Below are positions 36,011 to 49,357 of a DNA stretch of 64,000 nucleotides, piece by piece (the stretch's first letter is position 1; the number at the start of each line of letters is the position of its first letter). The stretch comes from Adenanthera pavonina (Eukaryota > Streptophyta > Magnoliopsida > Fabales > Fabaceae): the NCBI GenBank assembly GCA_026686845.1, contig JAIVEN010000014.1:36912001-36976000 (forward strand), in the 5' to 3' direction. Under the pieces are notes generated by a model. That model was given only the letters and a program-made list of their open reading frames with translations, was not told where the DNA came from and made no database searches. The translations under genes and the position numbers were made by a program.

Positions 36011-37243
36011 ATACAAACTTTCATACAAGCTTTTTCGTATAAGAGTCAAACAACCATGGAAGCCATTGTACATATATTGATACTATAATGTATGTACATT
36101 GAGCTTCAACGAAGCATATAGTACAAAATTGATAACACACATGGTGAATTGTAAGAACAAGGTGATGTGCTTAAATGAATATCTAGCTTCCCAGAGAGTG
36201 CAACTTTTCTGGAAATGGACCTAAGGTCCTTAAGTCATCAAGACAGTTACAAATCAAAATCACAATTTAATTATAATAACAATCAAGACATTCTAAAATT
36301 TCAATAATGGACCTACGGTGCTTAAGTCATCAAGAAATCAAAGTCAATTTACTAAAACACCCTTATCACCAAAAGTTGAAACTTTATCATTTCAAACTTC
36401 AATTGATACCTTAATTTCTCCCATTCTTGAGAGAGAATGCAACTTTAGGCAACAACAATGGTAGAGAACAATGACGCCTTCATTGTTGACAGTACCATAT
36501 CTCCTTTGCACACTGAAAATAAGAAATTTGCTGTTGAGAACTTCTTTGCATTCTCGCCATTAAAGCTCACAATTCTACTTCTTGCAAAGCCTACCGTTCT
36601 TCTAAAACTAGGCAAATTGAGTACCAAGGTAAGAGGTCATAGAAGTTTTTCAGAAATATATGGTAGCTTATATATGTTCATCTTAAAATATTATTAGAAG
36701 TCATTGTAGCTTTTGTTTATCCTAAAATATTGTAATTTGCTTGTTGTAATTGCTAGACACGAAGATGAAAAAAACAAGAGTGAGAGATGGGATTAGAGTT
36801 TAGACAATGTGATGATAGATAGAAATTACCTCCATGTGATGAACTAAAAACTTCAAATGTTCGAGAGGCACATGACTGTGATCACTTCTTTCCAAATTGA
36901 GATGAAATTGGAATTAGGGATTTAAAATTAATTCTACTCTTTAAAACTTGTTGATCAACTAGAACAATATTAAAATTAGTTCAATAAACCTATCTTAAAT
37001 AGAATAGAATGAGTATAAAAGGTTTTAATGGTGAAACATAAGAGTTAAACAAAAAAAAATTCAAAATCATATTTTTTTTACTATGATAAAATGGTAAAAT
37101 TGAATGATGAGTTGTGCATATTTGACGTGATAATACAATAGAGAACCATATGGAATTTAGTGAATTTTTTTACCAACACAATTTCTTGAAGTCAAACATT
37201 CAATTTTCAATATAGTCTTATGTGTCGCTTTGATGAGTGGGAA
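36011..37243. other. Unassigned DNA
   Basis: Two similar GGACCTA(A/C)GGT(C/G)CTTAAGTCATCAAG phrases occur near 36220 and 36309. Overlapping short frames at 36445-36697 have no recognisable domain. No gene is supported. Confidence 0.4.
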
Positions 37244-37951
37244 TAGGGGTGTGCAAAACCAAACCAAAACTGAATACCATACCAAACCAAATTGAGTTTG
37301 GTTTATTTGGTTGTTCAATTTAGTTAAGTTAATTTTGTTAAAAATTTAAGTTATATTATTTCAATTTGGTCTTGATTTTGAAAAACTTAAATAGATTCAA
37401 TCGAACTGAATTTTCTATTTTTTTTATTGAGTCTTAATTTATTATAATATTATGCTTTTGGAGGTTTTTATGCAAGGTCAAGATGTAGTATTTTTAATTT
37501 CCTTTATAATTTTCTTAGTGTTTTTTATAATGGATTTAGATTTCTTAATATTATTTTTCTATTCAATGTCATGAATATTATTATGAATGATGTTATTATT
37601 GAAGTCAATATTATTATGGACTTTTTTGTATTTTTATATTGGAATATTTTTCAATGTTATTGAGATGGAATGTTTGAATATATAAATAATTATAAATTTT
37701 TTGGATGTTTTGGAGACCTTTGTATTTTTCTAAAGGTTTTGGAAGCTCTTTCTTATTTTTCTTTACAATTTGTGCTATTTTGTTTTAACCAAAGTTCCAA
37801 ATCAAATTGAAAAAACTGAACATAATCAAAATATTTTGATTCGATTTGCTTCTTCCAAGCATTTTGGTTCAGTTTGGTTTTTTTTTATGATCATTTTAGT
37901 TTATTTGCTTTTTAGACCAAATTGAACCATAAAACCAAATGTACACTCTTC
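37244..37951. mobile_element. hAT-like non-autonomous element
   Basis: The left end TAGGGGTGTGCAAAACCAAA is mirrored at the right by TTTGGTTTTATG... read inverted, ending in ACACTCTTC. Flanks AGTGGGA (37236-37242) and AGTAGGA (37952-37958) suggest a decayed 8-bp duplication, the hAT size. Interior repeats of AACCAAA/TTTGGTT words make long imperfect inverted arms. No coding sequence. Confidence 0.55.
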
Positions 37952-39456
37952 AGTAGGAGACCATTTTTAGCATATGAAGTAAAATATAGTAGGTGATATT
38001 TTTTTATTTGTTTAGTAGTTACGGGTGGAAATAAGTTAGGGGTGTCTCAGGTGGTTTGCAGCCTAGTTCATCTAGCAAAATGGTCAAAGTTGTAATATCT
38101 TAAATTTTTACTGGATATTAAGTAATGTCGAAGGCAAAAATAGAGGATATTGTAAAATGTGTATAAATTATAGGAAATAGAGAGACATAAAAAAAGATGA
38201 AGAAAGCCAAAACGGTCATTTTTCCAAGTTAGACTAGATTGAAAAAATTATAGTTTTGCCCCAAGAAATAAGAATTTTGTGCAATATGGTCCTTAAAAGA
38301 AAGAATTTTATGTAATTTAGTCATTAAATTGTGTGGGATTAAAATAATGAAATTAGTCTAAAATTAGATTTAGAATAATCATGTGCCAATTTAGTAATAA
38401 TTACGACAAAAGTATTTAAATAGTACAGGTAAATTTTATCAGTAAGGGTTATTTTGAACAAATAAAATGTATGAAGCAATTTTTGGCAAAAAACTCTCAT
38501 AAGTGGCATGATTTGTAGCTACAGGACGTGAAGGGAATTAATTCATTTCATTTTAAGTGGATTTTTTATTAAAATTACCCAAAGTTGGTTAATTAACTTG
38601 AGAACACTATTCACTCATTTGATATCTCTTCTCTCTACCTTGAGTTAAGTCACTAAAAGTCTTGTTACTCCTTTAGCTTGGTCGGCCAAAATAGAAGCCA
38701 AAGGGAGAGAGAGAGAGCTTGAAAATCAAAAATCAAGAGGGTGAAAAGGAAAGGCATGAAGACAAGTCCGAAGCTCAAGTTGCAAGATAAGTTGCTAAGC
38801 TTTCTATTTTGAGTTCTTATGTATTTATAGAAGCTTTCACGGAGTATTTTTTACTCCTCTTACCCTTAAAAATTTCGGCCATGTATGTCTAGAGAGAGAA
38901 AGTTGGAGTTTTGACAAATCAACAAAGGAAAAGGCTAAAATAGGTAACTAGAAGCATGAAAACACAAGTTAAAGCAAGTTTCATAGAGCAAATACTTTTC
39001 TACAATTTTTCTCTTAATTTTGGCCAGCTTAGGGTTTCTAATAGAGAAGGAATTTCATGATTTTGACCCCCAAAAATGGATTCCTTAAGTCCAAAATAGG
39101 TAAGAACAAGTGTGTTGTATAAGAAAAAACAAAACGAATGCAAGATGAAATTTTGAGTTAGTAAGTACACTTTGTGAGCAAGGTCATGTAATTGGTTGCT
39201 TATGACCTTGTTTTATGATGTAATAGGATTCAAAGAAGTGAAAGAAGATAAAATGATAAGTATGCAAGGTTTGAAAAGTCAAGGAAAGCCATAAGGTAGT
39301 TAATTACCCTTTTATGTTCATTGTTATCATACTTTGTTTTTATGAAATTTATGACTATGCCATATGTATGTTTGAATGTTTTGTGATGATATTGCATTGT
39401 TGGCTGGTTGATTGAGAGGTCTTGTTACCCTAGGATGTTCATTGTACAAGGTGTTA

Positions 39457-42011
39457 TGTAATACCCCTCATGACTTTGTTTTGACATTATGTGCAGAACC
39501 AGAGGAAATAGGATGGAGAAAGGCTCAAGTGCAGGAAAATTGAGCTCCACGCCATGAAAAGAGCAAGTCTAGTGGCGTTGTTTAGTTGAAACATGGTGGC
39601 GCCACGGCGGACTTATCTGAGGCCGCGGCAAGAGTCAAGGATTTCGTTTAAATTAGAAATATTTCATATGAACAAAAAGAAAGAAATGAAAGGAAGCGAC
39701 GGAGAAGAATGGAGGAGCTGTGCTAGGGCTTGTGAGATTCAACCTTGGGAAGTGATTTTCAAACCTCAAGAGCTTAGATTCATGTTGGTAAGTGATCCCT
39801 ACTCCTCTCTCTCTATTTTTTTCGGTTGAACTTGGGTTCGGTTATATGTTGGGATTTCCGATTTGGGCTGAAATCCACAGATTGAAATGGATGAAATGGA
39901 ATTAAGGAACTGTGTTTTGGTGTTCTTGATGCTTGGGTATGGGTTTTGAAGGGTGTATGTATGATTTGAGCTTAACTCTAGGTTATTTTTGGTTAGAGCT
40001 CTTGGAAATCCAAAGTGTATGAGATTGTTTAGTGCTTGAACGATTCCTAGGAGCTTAATGATGCATGAAAGGGGTGTTGGAACCTTAGGTTAGGCTAAAG
40101 TAGTTAAATTGTGATGTTTGGTTATTGGTATATGTGGTTAATTGAGGTATTATGGTGTTGTTAAGGTTGTTTGGCTACTCGGAGAAGACTAGTAGTGGGA
40201 TTGACATTCAAGAAAGCTTGTGGAACCCATGTGCATGTGATAACGACAATTGAGGTAACTGGATGTTTGTTTGTATTATATTGTATGACAGTACGTATAT
40301 TTGTGTATATATGCATATAGTACGTATATTTGTGTATATATGCATGTAGTATATATATTTATGTATATATGCATGTCTCTTTCATACCGCGATATAGATG
40401 TGTTTGTATGTATTATTTTCTATATATCGTGCTATGCACACAGCTAGAAGATGATTATGATTATGATGATAATTACATATGTGATAATGACATTGATATG
40501 ATATGACATGATGCATAGCATGACATTGAGATCATGATGATTATTATATAATGATACATGAGCATCACCATATGGCATTATGAGATTGTGATATATGGCG
40601 GATTGGGTGGTGATGATGTGATGACGTTATGATATATGATGATATATATGTTAGGAAGGATAAGGATGAAATATATATATATATATGTTAAAGAGGATAA
40701 GGATATAAATCTTCTCCTATGGCCAGGAGGGGAAAGGCACGCAGTGGACTGCACCTTCCCTAAATCGCTGCCAATTCATGGTGGGGAAAGGGGAAAGAGA
40801 TCCACGGTCTGAACATTAGTGTTAACTTTGGTCGGGTGCACTAATGGGAGGTGAGCTTGGTGATGTACCAGAATCAGTCTTCACCGACTGTTGGAAGGGA
40901 ATTACCTATATGAAATATCCTGTTATGACGATAGCCTGTGGTTCTAGCTATGTGTGAGAGAGACATGTATTCCATTCATTTCACATTGCATTCATGAGTT
41001 GTATGAGTAATATATGTATATATATGTGTGTGTGTGTGTGTGTGGTTGTCCTGGTTACTAAGACATTGTCTCATACCCTTCTCCTATGAACTAACCTTTT
41101 CAGGTGACTGTTCTGATACTAGTCCGGAGAAGACGAGGGAGTAGCATCGGACGTGGGAATACTAGGTCTATGTAGTTTATGTGTAATTTGGATCTGTATC
41201 TTATGGCTAGTAGGATAGAATGTTTTGTAATGGATGGATATTGTATGTATGGTTATGTATGTGGAATTATGTTGTATGTGTTGTGTATGCTAGATGGTGG
41301 TGTACGTGTGACTCAGGGTTTTGAGGTGTTAGTGTGGTAATGTTTGTGAGCCCATGGGTGGAATTGGGCCTTCTTGGTGTGTTTTGGGGCAAGTAGCCCA
41401 ATTTGTCAAATAGGGTTCAAGGGGGTCAAATCTCAGATGAACGGTTCCTTTGAGGTGAAACCTCTTTAGACAAGTTGCTTAAGTGGCTTTGGACCTATTT
41501 GAATGGTCCCGAGTGGTAGAATTACCTTTGGTGGTAAATGGGAGTTGTGAGTTATGAGTTTTGGTCAAAAAGTGGTCAAAACAGTGTCAGGTATCCAAAA
41601 TCTCCATATGGAGTTGGATTGAAGTGAAAGTGGTGTCTATGGATAGATTGGGACTAGATTGACTTGTAAGAGTTGTAATCAAGTCAATCAGAGATGAGAG
41701 CATAAAGTTATGTGCGTCGGAAGTTCTCCCTGGTGTTAGAATTTTGCTGGTGTGGAAAACTAGCAGTGGGTGCCGCGGTGCCAGAAAGTAAGCCGCGGCA
41801 CTATAGAATCCAGTAACAAGTGAAAAATATGGGAGGCCTAGAGCTGCGGTGGTACTGTAGCAGCCGTGGCCCCAACTCAAATTTTGATGTTGTTTGGCTT
41901 GTTTTCACTGCTCTGAAGTTTTGGGAGGTTGTTTGAGATGTTTGTGTTGTATTTGGATGGATTTTGAAGTTTGTGATCAAGTCTGGAGGTGATTAGAGCA
42001 AGGGTGTTACA
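39457..42011 (+). repeat. 5' LTR of the Gypsy element
   Basis: It contains a 29-bp unit (GTACGTATATTTGTGTATAT plus ATGCATRTA) three times at 40291-40319, 40320-40348 and 40349-40377; the 3' LTR has one copy. AT and GT microsatellites occur near 40673 and 41020. The hairpin AGACATTGTCT is at 41061-41071. Confidence 0.9.
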
Positions 42012-42015
42012 ATTT

Positions 42016-42027
42016 TGATATCAGAGC
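42016..42027 (+). other. Primer-binding site of the Gypsy element
   Basis: TGATATCAGAGC lies four bases after the LTR, one base different from the plant initiator tRNA-Met PBS TGGTATCAGAGC. Confidence 0.85.
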
Positions 42028-42157
42028 AATGGTTTTGGGCCATTGTTTCTGCTTGAAGTACTACTTGGCACAATTTTAAATACATAGACTATATTCTTAC
42101 AGCAATACTAGTCCAGAACCATATAACTGAATGTGTTATTGCTTGTGTGTAGGAAGA

Positions 42158-43412
42158 ATGTCTCATAGAGGAAGACCAAGTAACAATGATCTTATGAGAC
42201 AGATGCATGAGATGTTGGCTGGCCTCAGCAATCAAGTGAATACTCAGGGGGAAACATTAAACAGGTTGCAAGAGCAAATGAATAGGCTAGAACAAGGTGA
42301 TGTGAATGAAGAGGTTGTCATGTTTGTGGACTTGAATGCAGGAGAGGATGAGAATGAGAATGTGGTGGAGCCTGAGAGAACCCCAAAAGTTGAAAGGAAG
42401 GGTTTCTCTTCCCAGTTGAAGGACTTTTGGAAGTTCAATCCCTCGAATTTCAAAGGTACCATGGATGTTTCACAGGCTGAGAATTGGATAGAATAATTGG
42501 AGAACATTTTCAGTGTAATGGATTGCACCTCAGAGCAAATGGTGCAACTGGTGGCATTTAAGCTTGAGAAGAAGGCTAAGCGTTGGTGGAGAAGTATTCT
42601 CCTGAGTGTTGAAGCGATGAATCCTCCTATGACATGGGAATAGTTTAAGGAACAGTTCTTTGCACACTACGTCCCTCCAGCCCTAATGATGTAAAAGGAG
42701 GCTGAGTTCCTTACTTTCCAGCAAGGGAATCTATCTGTGGATGACTATATTGATCAATTCCTGGACTTAGCTAAGTATTCTACTTATCTAAATACTTACC
42801 CTGATAATAGTTGGATGGCTCAGAGGTTGTTTGAGGGAGCCCATCCAAAGATAAAGGAGCGGCTATCTGTGGTGGAGTTTGTGTCCTTTGAGGACTTATG
42901 AGCGAAGATACGTGCCCTTTCCAGGCAGATGAAGGAGGCCAAGGAGCATAGAAGGAATTCCATGATTCGGCCCTTTTCTCACCAAAGACCTACAGGAGAA
43001 AACAGTAAAGGAAGTTGTTCAGTTAGTGGTAGTAGCGGTGGCAGCACAGGTTCTAGTGGAGGAAGAGGTCACCATAATAGAGGCCGCAATAGTAGAGGAA
43101 GAGGCAGGTTTGGCAGGGATCAGTCCAACAGAGGTTGGATTGGTAGATGACCCTTTTATCGAGGAAGCTTTGACCAGGAGAGTTATAGTCAGAGCAAGTA
43201 TGCAAGGAGAGATTCAGCCCCATCCCAGTACGGTTCAGGTAGTGCATCAAATCCGTGCACAAAATATGGGTTTAGCTATAGTGATCGTCTATGCTTAATT
43301 TGTTTTAATTGTGGGAAACTGGGTCATATGTCATGGAATTGTTGGGAGCCAAGGCGTGAAGATGTGATGAGAAGGCCCACGATGCTTGGAGGAGTCTTTG
43401 CTATCACTCGAT
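42158..43412 (+). pseudogene. gag: Gypsy gag, many stops
   Basis: The start ATG at 42158 gives MSHRGRPSNNDLMRQMHEML with a Leu/Gln-rich helical N-terminus. The retrotransposon gag domain follows (QLKDFWKFNPSNFKGTMD, KRWWRS, FKEQFFAHYVPP, LTFQQGNLSVDDYIDQFLDL). A Gly/Arg-rich linker and a CCHC knuckle CFNCGKLGHMSWNC near 43305 complete it. In-frame stops at about 42494, 42642, 42690, 42899, 43148 and 43412 break it. All parts stay in one frame, so the decay is mostly by point mutation. Confidence 0.9.
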
Positions 43413-45285
43413 AGGAAGTGGATGCAGCACCTAACTTGATTAGAGGTAAACTTAAACTCAATGGTTACTCTATTTATATTTTGTTTGACTCAGGTGCATC
43501 ACATTCCTTCATTGTTTCTTATTGTGCTTAGAGATTAGGTATTATGGCAATGGAGTTGCCTTTTGAGTTGTTGGTATCCATACCCATAGGAGTTTCATTA
43601 AGAACTACTCAAACTTGTTTGAATTGTGTGGTTCGTTTTGAGCATCGAAGCACTACTCTAGATCTAATCTATTTGCCCGTTACAAGAGATTGATGTAATA
43701 ATTGGGATGGATTGGTTGGAAGCGAATAATGCCATTCTCGACTGCTCTCGGAAGACTGTGTCTTTGCCTATAAATATCCCTAGTATTGAAGGGGATGAGA
43801 ATGTCTGTTTGTCCTTTGCCCAAGTTGACAGGTATCTAATGAAATGATATCAAGGGTTTATGGTTTTCTTCTCTGTTAATGTGGGTATGAAAGGAGATGT
43901 AGAAAGATACCCGGTAGTGAATGAATACCCTGATGTATTTCTAGAGGAGATCACCAGTTTGCCACCACCACGAGAACTAAAGTTTTCCATTGATTTGGTG
44001 CCCGGGACAAGTCCTATTTCTAAGGCTTCATATCGAATGGCACTGTCTGAATTGAAAGAGTTCAAGAAGCAGATTAAGGATTTGTTAAAAAGGGGTTTTA
44101 TCATACCAAGTGTCTCGCCTTGGGGAGTTCTAGTGTTATTTGTCAAGAAGAAGGATGGTAGCCTCAGATTGTGCATTGATTACAGGCAACTAACCGAGTG
44201 ATGATCAAGAATAAATATCCTTTACTTAGGATTGAAGACTTGATTGATCAGTTCACAGGTGCCTCCGTTTTCTCTAAAATCGATTTGAGATCAGGATACC
44301 ATCAATTGTGAGTACGTGTTGAAGATATGCTTAAAACGGCTTTTCAAACTCGAAATGGTCATTATGAGTTTCATGTGATGCCATTCAGGTTGACCAATGC
44401 CCCGATAATCTTCATGGATTATATGAACAGGGTGTTTAGGCTGTATTTGGATAAATTTGTGGTGGTTTTTATTGATGACATTCTGATCTACTTCAAGAGT
44501 GAGGAAGAGCATGTATTATATCTTCGGATTATGTTGCAAGTATTGTGGGATCACCAACTGTATGCTAAGCTCAGTAAATGTGAGTTTTGGTTATGAGAGG
44601 CGAAATTTCTAGGTCAAGTGATTTCTACAGAAGGAGTAGCAGTTGACCCTAGTAAGGTTGAAGTGGTGTTGAATTGGGAGAGACCATGATCGGTGACTGA
44701 GATTCACAGCTTTTTACGATTGGCTGGATACTACTGGAGGTTTATTAAGGGATTCTCTTAGCTTGTTATGCCATTGACTAGACTCACCCATAAGGATCGA
44801 TCTTTCTTTTGGGATGGCAGGTGTGAGAGAGCATTCCAAGAGCTGAAGGTTTGTCTAACGTCCACCCCAGTGCTCATTATCCCTAACCCATCGGAGCCAT
44901 TCACAGTTTACAAGGACGCCTCTAAAAAGGGTCTAGGGTGTGTTTTGATGTAGCAAGGTAGAGTTATGGCATATGCTTCAAGGCAATTAAGGCCTCATAA
45001 GGAGAACTATCCTACTCACGACCTTGAGCTAATTGATGTAGTGTTTGCTTTGAAATTGTGGAGGCATTATCTCTATGGCGCTCAGTTTGAGGTGTTGAGT
45101 GATCACAAGAGTCTGAAGTATTTGTTTGATCAGAAGGAATTAAACATGAGGCAAAGGTGTTGGGTTGAGTTCCTGGTGGACTATGAGTTTGCTTTGAAAT
45201 ATCATCCTGGGAAAGCCAATGTTGTGGCGGATGTACTGAGTAGAAAGTCGATCCATATGGCCACAATGATGATAAGGGAACAGTA
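43413..45285 (+). pseudogene. pol: Gypsy protease, reverse transcriptase and RNase H, broken
   Basis: Protease has LFDSGASHSF near 43483. A frameshift near 43678 precedes the IGMDWLEANNA phrase, and another near 44199 returns to the original frame. RT is marked by FVKKKDGSLRLCIDYRQL, FSKIDLRSGYHQL and the catalytic FIDD in VVVFIDDILIYF near 44462. RNase H is recognised by FTVYKDASKKGLGCVLM and FEVLSDHKSLKYLFDQKELN and ends near ADVLSRKS. Stops interrupt the frame at 44597, 44690, 44760 and 44951, among others. The copy cannot make a working polyprotein. Confidence 0.9.
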
Positions 45286-46821
45286 ATTGCTGGAGAGCCT
45301 GAGAGATATGAAGTTATCCATTAATGTCCATCTTGGAGTACTAGTAATGAGTTCCATTAGTGTATCAAGCGATTTGTTGAGGAACATTTGCTATGCTTAG
45401 TTGGAGGATGACTATCTTTTGGGCATTTGTGAACAAATTGAAATGGAGGAGACCCAGGACTTTGATATTTTGGAGGATGGTATCATTCGGTACCGTGGTC
45501 AGATTTGTGTGCCAAATATTTCAGGATTGATAGAAATTATTTTAGAGGAAGCTCATAATAGCAGGTATACTATTCACCCAGGTACCACCAAGATGTACCA
45601 AGATCTGAAGTGTGGTTATTGGTGGCCAGGCATGAAAAAGGACATTGCAAAGTATGTAGCAAGATGTCTAATCTGTCAGAAGGTAAAGATTGAGCACCAA
45701 TTGCCTGTAAGTACATTGTAACCTTTGGAAATCCAGGAGTAGAAATGGGATAGCGTTTCCATGGATTTTATGATGGGATTACCGAGGAGCTCTTCAGGAC
45801 ATAATGGAATATGGGTCATTGTGGATAGGTTGATGAAGTCGGCCCATTTCCTTCCAATTTGGGAGCCTATTTCGATGGAAAAGTTAGCTCAGTTATATGT
45901 GAATGAGATTGTGAGGTTGCATGGAGTCCGGATGAATATTGTGTCGGACAGAGATCCTAGGTTTACATCCAGGTTTTGGAAATCTCTTCAAAAGGCCATG
46001 GGGACAAAATTTGATGGGTAGACTGAAAGGACAATTCAGACTGAAAGGACAATCTCACCTTCAATTCAGACTGAAAGGACAATTTAGACTCTAGAGGGCA
46101 TGCTGCGGGCATGTGTTCTAGAGAACAAAGGCAATTGGGATCTATTTCTGTCGTTGGTTGAATTTGCCTATAACAACAATTTCCACTCGAGTTTGCAAAT
46201 GGCTCTGTATGAAGTGTTGTATGGCAGGAAATGTAGATAGCTGTTGCGTTAAGTTGAACTCGGTGAAATAAGTCTTTTAGGTCTGGATATTGTGGATTAA
46301 ACCTCTCGGCAAATAGAGAGTATTCGTCAAAAGCATCTTACTGCTCCAAGTCGGCAGAAGAGTTATGCAAATAGAAGGAAGAGACCATTGGAGTTTGAAG
46401 TGGGAGATCATGTGTTTTTAAAGGTCACTCCTGCTACTGGTGTTGGAAGATCGATTCGAGCGAAGAAGCTTACTCTGCGATACATGGGTCCATACCAAAT
46501 TCTAGAGCAAAATTGGGCTAGTAGCGTATCGAGTGGTGCTACTGCCTAATCTTACTGGATTGCATGATGTTTTTCACGTGTCTCAACTTAAGAAGTATCA
46601 TCTGGATCCGTCTCATATAATTGATGATAAGGTAGGTCAAGTGCGAGAGGATCTGAGTTTTGAGGACATGTGGTTACAAATTCTTGATGTAAAGGAAAAA
46701 TAGTTGAGAAATAAGACCATTAAGTTGATAAAGGTCATATGGAGTGACTTGATATCCAATGATGTCATGTGGGAGACGAAAGAATCCATGCGAAGGAAGT
46801 ATCTAGAGATTTTTGCTTGAG
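45286..46821 (+). pseudogene. pol: Gypsy integrase with chromodomain-like tail, broken
   Basis: The HHCC zinc finger is seen as TIHPGTTKMYQDLKC and CLICQ. The DDE core has D in SVSMDFMMGLP, D in IVSDRDPRF and a likely E in LVEFAYNN. Between the second D and the E, a 15-bp word GACTGAAAGGACAAT occurs three times (46021, 46039, 46069) where related elements have one, inserting extra sequence with stops. The tail (DVFHVSQLKKYHLDPSH, then KLIKVIWSDLISNDVMWETK) matches the GPY/F and chromodomain-like end of Tekay/Del chromoviruses. It ends with TGA at 46819. Confidence 0.88.
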
Positions 46822-46855
46822 GTAAGAGTTGAAATTTCGAGGATGAAATTTTTAT

Positions 46856-46868
46856 AAGGAGGAGAGAG
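46856..46868 (+). other. Polypurine tract of the Gypsy element
   Basis: AAGGAGGAGAGAG abuts the first base of the 3' LTR, following the usual place at the end of the chromodomain-like ORF. Confidence 0.8.
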
Positions 46869-49357
46869 TGTAACACCCTTGATGACTTTGTTTTGGTATT
46901 GCATGCAGAATAGGAGGAAACAGGATGGAGGAAGGATCAAGTGGAGGAAAATTGAGCTTCACGCCATGGCGAGAAGCAAGGCCGCTGTGGCGAGAGCAAG
47001 TCCAGTGGCATTATCTAGTTGAAACACTGTGGCACCGCAGCGGACTTATCTGAGGCCGCGGTAAGAGTTTATAATTTCATTTAAATCAGAAACATTTAGG
47101 ATGAATTGAAAGAGAGAAACGAAAGGGAGCGACGAAGAAGAATGGAGGAGCTGTACTAGGGCTTGCCAGATTTGGCCTTAGGAAGTGATTTCCTGACCTT
47201 AGGAGCTTGGATTCACTTGATAAGTGATCCCTACTCCTCTCTTTCCATTTTCTTTAGTTGAACTTGGGGTTTTTCAGTTATATGTTGGGATTTCTAGTTT
47301 GAGCTGAAATCTACCGATTGAAATGGATGAAATGAGATTAAAGAAGTGTGTTTTGGTGTTCTTGATGCTTGGGTGTGAGTTTTGAAGGGTGTATATATGA
47401 TTTGAGCTTAACCCTAGGTTGTTTTTGGTTAGGGCTCTTGGGAATCCAAAGTGTATGAGATTGTTTGGGGCTTGAACGATTCCTAGGAGCTTAATGATGC
47501 ATGAAAGGGGTGTTGGAACCTTGGGTTAGGCTAAAGAAGTTAAATTGTGATGTTTGGTTTATTGGTATATATGATTAATTGAGGTATTATAGTGTTGTTA
47601 AGGTTGTTTGGCTACTCGGAGAAGACTAGTCGTGGGATTGGTATTCAAGAAAGCTTGTGGAACCCATGTACGTGTGATAATGACAATTGAGGTAACTGGG
47701 TGGTTGTTTATATTATATTGTATGATAGTACGTATATTTGTGTATATATGCATGTTTCTTTCATATCGTGATATAAATGTGTTTGTGTGTCCTATTTTCT
47801 ATATATCATGGTATGCACACAGCTAGATAATGATTATGATTATGATGATGATTACAAATGTGATGATGACATAGATATGATATGACATGATGAATAGCAT
47901 GGCATTGAGATCATGATAATTATTATATGATGATACATGAGCAACACCACATGGCATTGTGAGATTGTGATATATGGCGGATTGGGTGGTGATGATGTGA
48001 TGACAATATGATATATGATGATATATATGTTAGGGAGGAAAATGATGAGATCCATGCGGCTAAATCTCCTCCTATGGCCAAGAGGGGAAAGGCACGCAAT
48101 TGACTGCACCTATCTTAAATCGTTACCAATATGTGGTGGGGAAAGGGGAAGGAGAGCTATAGTCCGAACATTAGTGCTACCTTTGGCCGGGTGCACTAAT
48201 GGGAGGTGAGCTTGGTGATGTCCCGAAATTAATCTTCACGAACTGTTAGAAGGGAATTACCTATATGAAACGTCCTATTATGACAATAGCCCATGGTTCT
48301 AGCTGTGTGTGAGGGAGACATGTATTCCATTCATTTCACATTGCATTCATGAGTTGTATGAGTTATATATGTGTATATATATGTGTGTGTGGTTATCTTC
48401 GATTACTGAGACATTGTCTCACACCCGTCTCCCATGAACTAACCTTTCAGGTGACGGTTCTGATACTAGTCCGGAGAAGACGAGGGAGTAGCATCGGACG
48501 TGGGAATACTAGGTCTATGTAGTTTATGTGTAATTTGGATCTGTATCTTGTGTCAAGTAGGATAGAATATTTTGTAATTGATGGATGTTGTATGTATGGT
48601 TATGTATGTGGAATTATGTTGCATGTGCTGTGTATGCTAGAAGGTGGTGTATGTGTGACTCGGGGATTTTGAGGTGTTAGTGTGGTAATATTTGTGAGCA
48701 CATGGGTGGAATTGGGCCTTGTTGGTGTGCGTTGGGGCAAGTAGGCCAATTTGTCAAATGGGGTTCAAGGGGTTCAAATCTCATAGGAATGGTTCCTTTG
48801 AGGTGAAACCTCTTTGGACAAGTTGTTTGAGTGGCTTTGGACCTATTTGAATGGTCCTGAGTGGTTGATTTGCCTTTGGTGGCAAATGGGAGTTGTGAGT
48901 TATGAGTTTTGGTCAAAAAGTGGTCAAAACAGTGTCAGGTGTCTAGAATCTTCATATGGAGTTGGATTGAAGTGAAAGTGGTGTCTGGATAGATTATGAC
49001 TAGATTGACTTGTAAGAGTTGGAATTAAGTCAATCGAATGTCAGAGCATAAAGTTATGCGCGTCAAAAATTTGACCCAGTGTTGGAATTTTGCTGGTGTG
49101 GAAAACTAGCAGTGGGCACCGCGGCCCTAGGAAGCAAGTCGCTGAGCCAAAGAGTCCAGTAGTGAGTGAAAAACAAGGGAGGTCTGGAGCCATGGCGGTA
49201 CTGTAGCGGCTGCGGCCCCAGCTCAGATTTTGATGTTGTTTAACTTGTTTCCGCTGCTTTGATGTTTTGGGAGATTGTTTAAGATGTTTGAGTTATATTT
49301 AATTGGATTTTGAAGTTTGTGGTCAAGTCTGGAGGTGATTAGAGGTAGGGTGTTACA
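46869..49357 (+). repeat. 3' LTR of the Gypsy element
   Basis: It aligns along its whole length with 39457-42011 but differs at many sites, including numerous C/T and G/A changes in CG-rich parts, as expected for a methylated old copy. It has one 29-bp unit (47728-47756) instead of three. The hairpin GAGACATTGTCTC is at 48408-48420. Confidence 0.9.

Larger units (their letters stand above)
39457..49357 (+). mobile_element. Ty3/Gypsy chromovirus-like LTR retrotransposon, decayed
   Basis: The 9.9-kb element has LTRs at 39457-42011 (2555 bp) and 46869-49357 (2489 bp), starting TGTAAYACCC and ending GGTGTTACA. A perfect target duplication TGTTA is at 39452-39456 and 49358-49362. The PBS is at 42016-42027 and a purine-rich PPT at 46856-46868. 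Gag, protease, RT, RNase H and integrase follow in that order, which defines Gypsy. The C-terminal tail resembles a Tekay/Del-type chromodomain. The LTRs differ at many sites, and gag-pol carries numerous stops and frameshifts. It inserted into LTR-C. Confidence 0.92.

Noticed and set aside
36445..36697. Small gene on either strand
   Set aside because: Overlapping short frames on both strands with no recognisable domain or conserved motif.
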